64,000 nt of DNA from contig CAVULN010000028.1 in NCBI GenBank assembly GCA_963742305.1, positions 1 through 64,000 on the forward strand, in the 5' to 3' direction. The position numbers were made by a program, and so were the translations under genes. This DNA comes from Roseiarcus sp963742305. GTDB lineage: Bacteria; Pseudomonadota; Alphaproteobacteria; Rhizobiales; Beijerinckiaceae. This document shows, piece after piece, positions 25,700 to 33,399 of this stretch. Every line of letters begins with the position of its first letter. The first letter of the stretch is position 1. The notes under the pieces are model-generated. The model did no database searches, was not told the DNA's origin, and saw only the letters and a program-made list of their open reading frames with translations.

Positions 25700-26406
25700 C
25701 GATCTCGCCCGACGACGACTTCGCCGCGGCCGAATATGCGCTCGGCACGCTCGATCCGGGCGAGCGGGCGGCGCTGGCCGCGCGGCGGCTGCGCGAGCCC
25801 GAGCTCGACGAGGCGATCCGCGCCTGGGAGGCGCGGCTCGCGCCGCTCGCCGAGGCCGCGCCGGAGATCGAGCCGTCGCGGGACCTTCTGCCCGCGATCG
25901 AGGCGCGCATTCGCGGCGCGCCGCGGGAAGGGCCGCCGAACGCGGATTTTGCCGGTCTCAGGCGGAGCGTCGCGCTCTGGCGCACATCGGCGATCGCCGC
26001 GTCGATCCTCGCCGCGGTGCTGGCGATCGGCATCGTCGGACGCGAAATGACGCGGCGGTCCGTCCCGCGCGAATATGTGGCGATCCTGCAGAGGGACGCG
26101 GCTTCGCCGGCCATCGAGGTGACGGTCAATCTCGACACGCAGGAGCTGACGGTTCGTCCGGTCGCGGCGCGCGCCCCGCCGGGCAAGGCATACGAACTCT
26201 GGATCATCGACACGAAGCTCGGCGCGCCTCGCTCGCTCGGCGTGATCGGCGAGTCGCCGCGCGCCGCGAGCCTTTCAGCCTACGATCCCGCGGTGGTCGA
26301 GGGCGCGACCTACGCCGTGACCGTCGAGCCGCTGGGCGGATCGCCCGACGGCAAGCCGTCCGGGCCGCCGGTTTTTGTCGGCAAGCTGATCCCGGTTGGG
26401 CGTTAA
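25696..26406 (+). CDS. Anti-sigma factor, RskA-like, single membrane span
   Basis: 236 residues. N-terminal cytoplasmic sigma-binding part (DDDFAAAEYALGTLDPGERAAL, LDEAIRAWEARLAPLAEAAPEIEPS), one helix (TSAIAASILAAVLAIGIVG), and a C-terminal periplasmic RskA domain (VTVNLDTQELTVRPV, PPGKAYELWIIDTKLGAPRSLGVI, YAVTVEPLGGSPDGKPSGPPVFVG). No zinc HxxxCxxC motif in the N-terminus, so it is not a ZAS-type sensor. Translationally coupled to the sigma gene. Expected to hold the sigma at the membrane until proteolysis frees it. Confidence 0.85.
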   Translation: MTISPDDDFAAAEYALGTLDPGERAALAARRLREPELDEAIRAWEARLAPLAEAAPEIEPSRDLLPAIEARIRGAPREGPPNADFAGLRRSVALWRTSAIAASILAAVLAIGIVGREMTRRSVPREYVAILQRDAASPAIEVTVNLDTQELTVRPVAARAPPGKAYELWIIDTKLGAPRSLGVIGESPRAASLSAYDPAVVEGATYAVTVEPLGGSPDGKPSGPPVFVGKLIPVGR

Positions 26407-26532
26407 CGCGACGCGAAAGCTCGGCCTCGTCGGGCGCTTCAGGCAGCCGCGCTTTCCATCCAGTCTGTCAGAAGTATAATTGATCTACCCTTGGGCTCAT
26501 CAGTTGATCGTGAGAAGAAATACCCGGGTATG

Positions 26533-26568
26533 TTCACGTATCCGTGAGGGTGCTCACGAAAATGTGAG
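26533..26568. promoter_or_regulatory. Tandem 16-bp palindromes, candidate operator
   Basis: TTCACG-TATC-CGTGAG at 26533-26548 and CTCACG-AAAA-TGTGAG at 26553-26568 share the form YTCACG-N4-YGTGAG with centres exactly 20 bp apart (two helical turns). A third palindrome, TACCCGGGTA, precedes them at 26521-26530. They lie in the 378-bp gap between the anti-sigma gene and the small exported protein gene. The regulator is not known. Confidence 0.5.
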
Positions 26569-26784
26569 CACTGCGTCACTCGATCACCTTTAAATTGAAC
26601 CTGTGTCGCCGGTCTCTCGCCTCGATAACGTGCGAGTGATTATTATCCAGCGTCGAGAGGCCCGCCGCAGAAAGCTCAATGAGCGAACCGGCGCGATGTC
26701 GATGGATTGAGTCTTTCGACCCGTCTGCTGGAGCCGCGCGCGATTTCGATCGTTCGGGCGGCGACAGGCATAGGAGGTTATCCG

Positions 26785-27093
26785 ATGAAGCATACGGTTA
26801 AGGGAATTCTGTTGGCGGGCGCGATCTGCGCTTTCGGTCTTGCCGCTCCGGCTGTTGCGCAAGTGGCTGGCAATCCGGGCGATTTGCACTCGCCGACCGT
26901 CTACACGAGCGAGTATCACGCTCAAACCCATGGCTATGCTCCCGGCTATGGCGGTCCGCTTGGACCCCTGGGCGTCTTGACCGCTCCGATCACGGCGCCT
27001 ATCGCCGCGATGTCGGGCGGCTTGCCAGGCGGCGGCGACTGCGGGGTCAGTCAGGACTTCAACGGCCGGTACACCGCTCTCTGCGGCCTGTAA
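26785..27093 (+). CDS. Small exported Gly/Pro-rich protein, unknown function
   Basis: 102 residues. Start chosen at 26785, with a good RBS (GGAGG at 26773-26777) and a signal peptide MKHTVKGILLAGAICAFGLAAPAVAQ right at the N-terminus. The mature part (VAGNPGDLHSPTVYTSEYHAQ, HGYAPGYGGPLGPLGV) is rich in Gly, Pro and Tyr and ends with two Cys that may form a disulfide (GDCGV ... LCGL). No family recognised. A strong terminator follows, so it is a monocistronic transcript. Confidence 0.75.
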   Translation: MKHTVKGILLAGAICAFGLAAPAVAQVAGNPGDLHSPTVYTSEYHAQTHGYAPGYGGPLGPLGVLTAPITAPIAAMSGGLPGGGDCGVSQDFNGRYTALCGL

Positions 27094-27116
27094 GGTTTTT
27101 CTCAGGCTCTCTGGCT

Positions 27117-27149
27117 GGCGCCGCCCGAAAGGGCGGCGCCAATTTTTTT
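27117..27149 (+). terminator. Strong rho-independent terminator
   Basis: Perfect 10-bp stem GGCGCCGCCC / GGGCGGCGCC (27117-27126 and 27131-27140), GAAA tetraloop, then AA and seven T (27143-27149). Lies 24 bp after the small exported protein gene. Confidence 0.92.
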
Positions 27150-27322
27150 GCCGGGCTGCCGACGTGGCTGGCGTTAGCCCGAAGCCGGCGGAAGCGGAAC
27201 CAATCCCGTCCGCCAACGTTGCATCCGCAAACTTTGGCCCCACGCATCGTTCAACGCGCGGCGGCGGAGGCGTCGTCTCCGCCGAAGCGGACGCGAGTGT
27301 GCGCGGGAAACAGGAGGACGTC

Positions 27323-27775
27323 ATGAACAACGCATTCGTGGCCGTCGCAGCCGCGGGATTGGCGGGTCTCGGCGCGTTCGGCATACACGCTCAAAGCGCC
27401 CAAAACCTCGCCGCGCCGGAGTTCAGCCTGGCCGCGCCGGATTTGGGCCAGGAGGCGGGCGTCTTTTCCCAGTGGCTCAACCCGGATGCGCCCCAGTGCG
27501 TTCCCGTCGCCAAGATCGGCTCGGTGTCGCGCCTGATCAAGCTCACCCCCGAGCAATTCCAGTTCGCGCGCGCGCTTTATGTCGCCATTCCGCCGATTTC
27601 GCGCGAGCTTCCTCCCGGCGACAGCGCGGTCGTGGCGAGCGCCGGCGGCAAGGCGATGGTCGCGCTGGTCGCGGACGGCAAGGCCTGCGCGCGCTTTCTT
27701 GCGCCCGATTTCATCCTGTCGATGCTCGCCCAGGTCGGCAAGGGCCAGAACGGAACCCTCGGCGAGCCGATCTGA
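27323..27775 (+). CDS. Small exported protein of unknown function
   Basis: 150 residues. Start at 27323 with RBS CAGGAGG and a signal peptide MNNAFVAVAAAGLAGLGAFGIHAQ. The mature domain has LNPDAPQCVPVAKIGSVSRLI, FQFARALYVAIPPISRELPPGD, SAGGKAMVALVADGKACARF and LSMLAQVGKGQNG, a compact alpha/beta pattern with two Cys. Not recognised. It is followed by the outer-membrane barrel gene, perhaps co-transcribed. Confidence 0.65.
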   Translation: MNNAFVAVAAAGLAGLGAFGIHAQSAQNLAAPEFSLAAPDLGQEAGVFSQWLNPDAPQCVPVAKIGSVSRLIKLTPEQFQFARALYVAIPPISRELPPGDSAVVASAGGKAMVALVADGKACARFLAPDFILSMLAQVGKGQNGTLGEPI

Positions 27776-27961
27776 CGGGAAAGGCGAGCGCGCTCGTCGA
27801 GGCGCGCCGCTTAGCCTCCGGAGCCCTGGAACGGCGCGCGCTATTGCCGGCCGCGCCGTTCCATCTTAAGCAGTCGGACGCGGCCAAGTCGGGCGCTTCC
27901 GCGGCAGTTCGCACTGCGCCTTTGATCGAACGGCCGGTCGCGGGAATCGGGGGCGCGGAAA

Positions 27962-28792
27962 ATGCGAAGCTGTGCGGCGCTTGCCGTCCTGGCCGGGCTC
28001 TGCGGAGCGCCGGCGGCGGCTTCCGACCTGCCCGCGCCGGACCTGCCGACAAAAAAGCCGGCGCCGGAGTTGGTGGCCCCTGCATTGCCGTCCAGCTGGC
28101 GTTTCGAGATCACGGGCTATGGCTGGGGCACTGATCTTTCCGGCGAAGCCGGAGTGGGGCCATTTCCAAGCTCGCCGTTCTTCATCAATTTCCTCAAGTT
28201 GCTTGAGCATTTCCAGGGCGGGCTGATGACCGCCTTCGTCGCCCGCAACGATACGTTTATCGCCGGTCTCGACGTCCTCCTGTCGCGGATCGGGGGAGGG
28301 ACGAATTTCCGCGACCCGACGAGCGCGCTCTTTGGCGACCACGCCACCCTCACGCTGACCCAGGCGATCGTGACCGCCTTCGGGGGGGTGAGGATTCCGG
28401 TCGGACCGCCGAACCTCGAGCTCTATGGGACGATTGGGGCCCGGTACTTCTACATGCGCACGGCGCTCGACTTGTCGTTCCCGGTCACGGGCTTCTCGCC
28501 CCATTTCGCGCTGACCAAGAATTGGGCGGACCCGGTCGCCGGGCTCGTCGCCCATTACGCGATCAACGACAAATGGTTCGTCAACTTCCTGGCGGACATG
28601 GGCGGGCTCGACAACAGCGCGACCGGCCAGGTGCTGGGCTCGGTCGGTTACAATTGGACGTCTTCGATCTCGACCACGCTCGGCTATCGCGCCCTCTATA
28701 CCTACGAGCGCCAGATCAGCGGACCTCTACGCGACTTCCGCTATCAGGGGTGGATGTACGGACCGTTCGCCGGGTTCAAATACAGCTTTTAG
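27962..28792 (+). CDS. Outer-membrane beta-barrel protein
   Basis: 276 residues. Signal peptide MRSCAALAVLAGLCGAPAAA, then a Pro-rich linker (APDLPTKKPAPELVAPALP) and an all-beta domain with alternating aromatic strands (WRFEITGYGWGTDLSG, FIAGLDVLLSRIGGG, YGTIGARYFYMRTALDL, FAGFKYSF). The terminal Phe is the usual outer-membrane insertion signal. Resembles generic DUF/OmpA-like porin barrels of alphaproteobacteria; specificity unknown. A 51-bp double-hairpin repeat begins 13 bp after the stop. Confidence 0.7.
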   Translation: MRSCAALAVLAGLCGAPAAASDLPAPDLPTKKPAPELVAPALPSSWRFEITGYGWGTDLSGEAGVGPFPSSPFFINFLKLLEHFQGGLMTAFVARNDTFIAGLDVLLSRIGGGTNFRDPTSALFGDHATLTLTQAIVTAFGGVRIPVGPPNLELYGTIGARYFYMRTALDLSFPVTGFSPHFALTKNWADPVAGLVAHYAINDKWFVNFLADMGGLDNSATGQVLGSVGYNWTSSISTTLGYRALYTYERQISGPLRDFRYQGWMYGPFAGFKYSF

Positions 28793-28804
28793 CGTCGACC
28801 TGCC

Positions 28805-28855
28805 TGTAGGCGCGGTCGCTGACCGCGCCGGCCGCGCTCAGCGAGCGCGGCTACA
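28805..28855 (+). repeat. 51-bp double-hairpin repeat, copy A
   Basis: Layout TGTAG, stem 1 (GCGCGGTC-GCT-GACCGCGC), CGG, stem 2 (CCGCGCTC-AGC-GAGCGCGG), CTACA. The same 51-bp layout occurs reversed at 37824-37874, with stem 2 identical and stem 1 differing at three base pairs, all compensated. A REP/palindromic-unit type element; it may also serve as a 3'-end hairpin for the barrel gene. Confidence 0.8.
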
Positions 28856-28872
28856 ACTGCTGCAAGGGCGCT

Positions 28873-29457
28873 TCACCAGGCCTCGAAGGCGCGGGTCACG
28901 CGCTTGATGAACGCGGCGCGCCGGGCCGCGGCGGTGAAGTTCATGTCGTAATGCGCGAGATATTCGAACCGGCCCTTGGGGTCGATCAGAGCGCCGATGT
29001 TGTCGCGCACGAAGCGCCGCGGCGGGTCGCCCTTGACGGCGACGTCGCGCCGGCCCTCGCCATAGGCCGCGACCGCCGCCATGCGCCTGATGTGGCGAAG
29101 GTTGGGATGGAAGAGCCCGGCCTCGTCGATGACGACGGCGACGCCTGGCAGAAACACCCGCTGGAAATATCCCTGCATGATCGCCGGCAGGCCGTCGAAC
29201 CAGACCGGAAAGACCAGCGCCAGCGCCTCGGCGCGCCTGAGGCGCTGAACGTAGGTCTCGACCTCGCGGGTATTCGCTTTCGTGTCGACATAGGCGCGCA
29301 TCTGCTCGCGCGACATGACGGGATCGAACTTCTCCGCATGGAGGTCGAGGTCGTCGACGGCATGTCCGCCTTTCCGCAAGGTCTCGACGACACGGGCGTG
29401 CAGCGCGGAGACGAAACTCGTCTCCAGGGGATGCGCGAAGACGACAAGAATTTGCAT
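28873..29457 (-). CDS. Flavodoxin-fold NAD(P)H:quinone oxidoreductase (KefF/MdaB type)
   Basis: 194 residues. Flavodoxin_2 family: MQILVVFAHPLETSFVSALHARV (FMN phosphate loop), DDLDLHAEKFDPVMS, AEALALVFPVWFDGLPAIMQGYFQRVFLPG and the typical PNLRHIRRMAAVAAYGEGR. A cytoplasmic FMN or FAD enzyme for two-electron reduction of quinones. Only 4 bp separate its start from the stop of the MFS gene, so the two form an operon; the pairing suggests handling of a redox-active or toxic small molecule. Confidence 0.82.
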   Translation of the reverse strand: MQILVVFAHPLETSFVSALHARVVETLRKGGHAVDDLDLHAEKFDPVMSREQMRAYVDTKANTREVETYVQRLRRAEALALVFPVWFDGLPAIMQGYFQRVFLPGVAVVIDEAGLFHPNLRHIRRMAAVAAYGEGRRDVAVKGDPPRRFVRDNIGALIDPKGRFEYLAHYDMNFTAAARRAAFIKRVTRAFEAW

Positions 29458-29461
29458 CGCC

Positions 29462-31113
29462 TCACGCTCCGGCCGGTTCGACGCGCCTCAGCACGGCCTC
29501 GTCGCCCCGTTCGGCGGCGATCAGAAATTCGAGGCGCGGGGGCGCGAGCAGCATCTCTCCGATCTTTTCCTCGAGCACCCGGTCGGCGTTGGTGACCCGC
29601 TCGCGCAAATGCATGAGTTCGAGCCAGGATTCGATGAGGTAGGCTTCCTCGTAGCGGCCGAGATCGCTCGCGTCCTCGAAGATCCCCCAGGCGAACGCCC
29701 CGTCGCGGCGGCGCTCGAACCCGAGTTCGTCGAGCGCGCGCAGGAAGGCGGCGCGGTCCTTCGGGTCGATCCGATATTCGATCTTTACCAGGACCGGCCC
29801 GCGACGGTGGTCGATCTCCTGATGGGTCTCCGGCAGGCTCCAGTGCTGGGACGGCGAAAGGTCGAGCGACGCCCCCTGATCGAGCTTCCAGCGCCAGGTG
29901 AGGGGGATCGCCACGATCGCGCCCGCCGCGGCGGCGAGGAGCGCCCCCCGAAGTCCGATCGCCACGGCGATTTCGCCCCAGGCCGCGCTGGACAGGGTCA
30001 TGGTCCCGAAGATCACGGCCAGGAACACCGCCAGGCCCCGGCCGCGCACCCAATCGGGCAAAACGTTCTGGGCGGAGGTGTAGAGGCAGGTCAGGATGCC
30101 GACCCACGCGACGCCGGCCAGCAGGCCGGCGCCGAGGGCGATGACAATCTCGTCGGCAAAGGCGAACAGCGCGAGCGCGATCGCGGTCAGGATGGTTCCC
30201 GCGGCGATCAGCCGGTCAGGCGCCGAACCTGTGGCGCAACTTTCCGTGACCGAGCGATCCGAGGATCGCTCCGGCGCTGATCGCGCTGAGCAGGAGACCG
30301 TAATGTTCGGCGCCCTGGCCGGTTCGCCGGGCGATCAGAGGGCAGGAGGCCCCAGTAGGCGGCGGAGAACGGATAGATCGCGATCGCCCGCGCCAGGGTG
30401 GCCCAGAGCAGACGGTTGTTGGCGGCGTGGCGCAGGCCGGTGCGCAGCGCGCTGCTGAGCCGCTCGGCGGGCAGCGACGTCGCCTGCCTCGCAGGCGCGC
30501 TCCACCAGGTGAGCGCCGCGATCACCGCCAGATTGGCGGCGGTGAAAATCCACAGCGGCGCGGCGGCTCCGTAGCCCGCGATGATCAGGCCGCCGAACGC
30601 GGGGCCGATTATCCGGCTGAGATTGTAGGCGACGCTGTGAGCGGCGATCGCCCCCGGGATCAGGGGTTTCGGCACAAGTTGCGGCACGATCGACAGCCAT
30701 GCCGGAATATTGAGCGACCAGGCCGCGCTGAGGGCGAATGTCGTCAGCAGCAAGACGAGGGGCGACGCGAAATTGAGCGCCACCGCGGCGGCGAAGATCG
30801 CCATCAGCGCGGCGATCGCGTAGGAGACGGCGATGATCATCCGGCGCGGATCGACAATGTCGGCGATGGCGCCCGCGGGAAGCGTGAACAGGAAAATCGG
30901 CAGCGTCGTCGCGGTGCGCACCAGCGAGACGCCAAACGGGTCGAGGTTGAAGGTCGTCATCAGCCAGCCCGACGCGGTGTCGTACATCGCGATGCCGATC
31001 ATCGCGCAGGTGCTCGCCGTCCAGACGATCGCGAACGCCGGATGGGCGAAGGCGCCGAGCATCGGCGTCGCCCATGGCCGGGGCTCCTGTTCCGCGCGCG
31101 GCGCCATCCTCAA
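29462..31113 (-). pseudogene. MFS transporter (MFS_3/EntS type) with C-terminal extra domain, broken by two frame breaks
   Basis: The N-terminal half (31113 to about 30348) has the MFS signature LPIFLFTLPAGAIADIVDPRRMI and about seven helices. Near 30347 the frame shifts (the expected text is LLPLIARRTGQGAEHYG and LLLSAISAGAILGSLG) and near 30218 it shifts again to DRLIAAGTILTAIALALF, joining VLPDWVRGRGLAVFLAVIF and the cytoplasmic tail (VLVKIEYRIDPKDRAAFLRAL, FAWGIFEDASDLGRYEEAYL). With both corrected, the protein is about 550 residues and closely parallels the divergent MFS gene at 31566. Real decay or two sequencing indels. Confidence 0.75.
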
Positions 31114-31251
31114 GCCGCCATCCTTGGCAGCACGGCTCGCCCGACGCGGAGCGTCATGACCGAAGAAAGCATTGAAAGGGTCGCCAACCGATTTTCCATG
31201 AGGCGAACAACGGTCGCCTGCCAGGGGCCAGGGGGGAAAGGCGTAATCCCA

Positions 31252-31385
31252 GCGAGAGCCTTGAGCGCCCCTTGTTGTTCCTCCGTCGCCGTCACTGGAG
31301 ATTTGCCGCCATGCCCCGTCCTCCGAATCAAACCACAGAGCCCAATCACGACCGGCAATCGTTGGCCAGTCCGATCAAACTTGCT
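31252..31385 (-). mobile_element. Solo end of the IS630 element (134 bp)
   Basis: 134 bp nearly identical to 19242-19376, the right end of the IS630 copy: the first about 20 transposase codons plus the terminal repeat ending CAAACTTGCT followed by TA. One base is missing just before the start codon (GCCCGCC became GCCGCC) and a few bases differ. No transposase remains. It sits in the divergent promoter region between the two MFS genes. Confidence 0.85.
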
Positions 31386-31390
31386 TAGAG

Positions 31391-31421
31391 CAAAACGCGC
31401 TCCGATTGAATCGGCGTTTTG
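31391..31421. repeat. Nested palindrome between the two MFS genes
   Basis: Outer arms CAAAACGC (31391-31398) and GCGTTTTG (31414-31421) enclose a second palindrome CCGATT-G-AATCGG (31402-31414). It lies directly outside the solo IS end. This may be a dispersed palindromic repeat or an operator for the MFS gene at 31566. Confidence 0.5.
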
Positions 31422-31565
31422 CCGGCGTCGCGGGTTGGGCGCGGCTTCCGGCGCGGCTTCCCGGGAAATGGCGGGCCGCCTTGAAACTTCCAATCTTGTT
31501 CGCCATTTGAGCGCCGCGGAGGATACACGGGGCCTTCCAGTTCCCGCGCTTGCGATGGAGTTTTC

Positions 31566-33251
31566 TTGTCCAGCGAGTCCAGCGTCAGCCCGGACGCGCC
31601 CACCGGCACAGCTTGGCGGTGGGGGGTTTTCGGCAATCTGGCGTTCACCGTCATCCTGATCGCGAACTCGGCCTCGAACATCGGGTTCGCATTGTTCGAC
31701 ACCTCGTCGAACTGGCTGATGACCAGCCTCAATCCCGATCCGATGATGGTCTCGGCGGTCCAGATCGCCACCACGCTGCCGATGTTTCTCCTGACCCTGC
31801 CGGCCGGCGTCCTGACCGATATCTTCGACGCGCGCCGGCTTCTGATCGGCGCGCAGCTTGCTGTGACAGCGGTGTCGATCGTCTTCACGGTGGTGGTCGC
31901 GATGCATTGGGCGACGCCAGCGGTGCTGCTGGCGACGGCCTTCTGCCTCGGGGGGACCGGGGCGCTCGCGGCGCCCGCCTGGCTGGTCATCACGCCGATG
32001 CTGGTCAAGAGGCAGGACCTCGACGGCGCTATCGCGATCAACAACGCAAGCTACAACGTGAGCCGCGCGGTCGGCCCGGCGCTTGGCGGGCTGGCGATCG
32101 CGGCGTTCGGCATCGCCGTGCCGTTCTGGTGCTTCTGCGCCGGCAATCTCGCCGTCCTCGCCGCGCTCATGTGGTGGCGGGCGCCGCGCCGGGCGCGGGA
32201 ATCCCTGCCCGCCGAACGGGTGGTGAGCGCGATGCGCACCGGCCTGCGCTACGCCAGAAACAATCGCGCCCTCGATTCGACGCTCATCCGCGCGGTCGCC
32301 TTCTTCCCCTTCGCCAGCGCCTATTGGGCGCTTCTGCCGCTGGTCGCGCGCACCCAGATGCACAACGGCCCGGAAGTCTATGGCGTGCTGCTCGGGATGA
32401 TCGGCCTGGGTTCGATCGTCGGGTCCTTCGCGCTCAACCGCCTCAAGGCGCTCCTCGGCCCCGACCGCCTGGGGACGGTCGGCACTCTGGGCACGATCCT
32501 CGCGCTTGGGCTCTACGCGGAGGCGCGCGAGCCCGTGGTCGCCGCCCTCGCCAGCCTGATCGCCGGCGCGTCCTGGATCACGATGATGACGACGCTGTTC
32601 GTCTCGGCGCAGGTGGCGCTGCCGGAATGGGTGCGCGGGCGGGGGCTGGCGATTTTCCTCACCGCGTATTTCGGCGCGATGACGGTTGGAAGCGCGGTGT
32701 GGGGCAAGGTCGCGAGCCTCCACGGCGTTCCCAACGCCCTCTATCTGGCCGCCGCGGGCGCGGCCGTCGCGATGGCGCTGACCGCGCGGTGGAGACTGCA
32801 AACGGCCGCCGGGCTCGACCTCACGCCGTCCATGCACTGGCGTGCGCCGATGTTCGCGCATCGGGTCGAGGACGATCAGGGGCCAATTCTGTTGACGCTT
32901 GAATATAGGATTGATCCAAAAGACTTACGGCCATTTCTTGCACTAATGCATGAAATCGGCCGTGAACGGAAGCGCGACGGCGCCTACGCGTGGGGCGTGT
33001 TCGAGGACACCCAGGTCGCAGGACGGATCGTCGAGACCTTCCTTATCCAGTCGCTGCTCGAACTCAGGCACCTGCGCACGCGGGTGACGAAGGCCGACCG
33101 GATCATCGAGGACCAGACGCGCGCGTTCCTGACCGAGCCGCCGAAATTGACCATCCTTGTCGCGCCCCAGCGCCACCGTCACAAGCGGCGGAAGCGAGCC
33201 AGGCGCCTCGCGGCGCTCAGGGCCGCCCACGCCCCCGCGCCCGTCGCATAG
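31566..33251 (+). CDS. MFS transporter (MFS_3/EntS type) with a C-terminal dimeric alpha-beta-barrel-like domain
   Basis: 561 residues, TTG start at 31566. Twelve helices over about residues 20-415 with TTLPMFLLTLPAGVLTDIFDARRLL (MFS signature), NASYNVSRAVGPALGGLAI and LPEWVRGRGLAIFLTAYFGAM. The cytoplasmic tail (about 430-540: ILLTLEYRIDPKDLRPFLALM, REGAYAWGVFEDTQVAGRIVE-like text, TRVTKADRIIEDQTRAFL) resembles the antibiotic-monooxygenase / Dabb-like barrel seen fused to some MFS_3 proteins. The C-terminus is very basic. Paralogue of the broken gene at 29462. Substrate unknown (siderophore, drug or metabolite efflux). Confidence 0.8.
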   Translation: MSSESSVSPDAPTGTAWRWGVFGNLAFTVILIANSASNIGFALFDTSSNWLMTSLNPDPMMVSAVQIATTLPMFLLTLPAGVLTDIFDARRLLIGAQLAVTAVSIVFTVVVAMHWATPAVLLATAFCLGGTGALAAPAWLVITPMLVKRQDLDGAIAINNASYNVSRAVGPALGGLAIAAFGIAVPFWCFCAGNLAVLAALMWWRAPRRARESLPAERVVSAMRTGLRYARNNRALDSTLIRAVAFFPFASAYWALLPLVARTQMHNGPEVYGVLLGMIGLGSIVGSFALNRLKALLGPDRLGTVGTLGTILALGLYAEAREPVVAALASLIAGASWITMMTTLFVSAQVALPEWVRGRGLAIFLTAYFGAMTVGSAVWGKVASLHGVPNALYLAAAGAAVAMALTARWRLQTAAGLDLTPSMHWRAPMFAHRVEDDQGPILLTLEYRIDPKDLRPFLALMHEIGRERKRDGAYAWGVFEDTQVAGRIVETFLIQSLLELRHLRTRVTKADRIIEDQTRAFLTEPPKLTILVAPQRHRHKRRKRARRLAALRAAHAPAPVA

Positions 33252-33399
33252 GGCGCGGCGCGCGTCTGGCGTCAATCCGGGCGGCGCTGGCGGCCCTCCG
33301 ATTTTCGGACAGAAAATGGCGCCTAAGTCCCTGAAAAGGCGCGATCGGCGCCAAAGATTCGCAGTCCCCAGGCAGGGGCGGGCGAAGCCCCCCGCGCGG

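Noticed and set aside
31110..32861. A 583-residue minus-strand reading opposite the MFS gene
   Set aside because: Arg/Asp/Gly/Gln-rich shadow of the plus-strand MFS gene; only its last part reflects the IS630 remnant.
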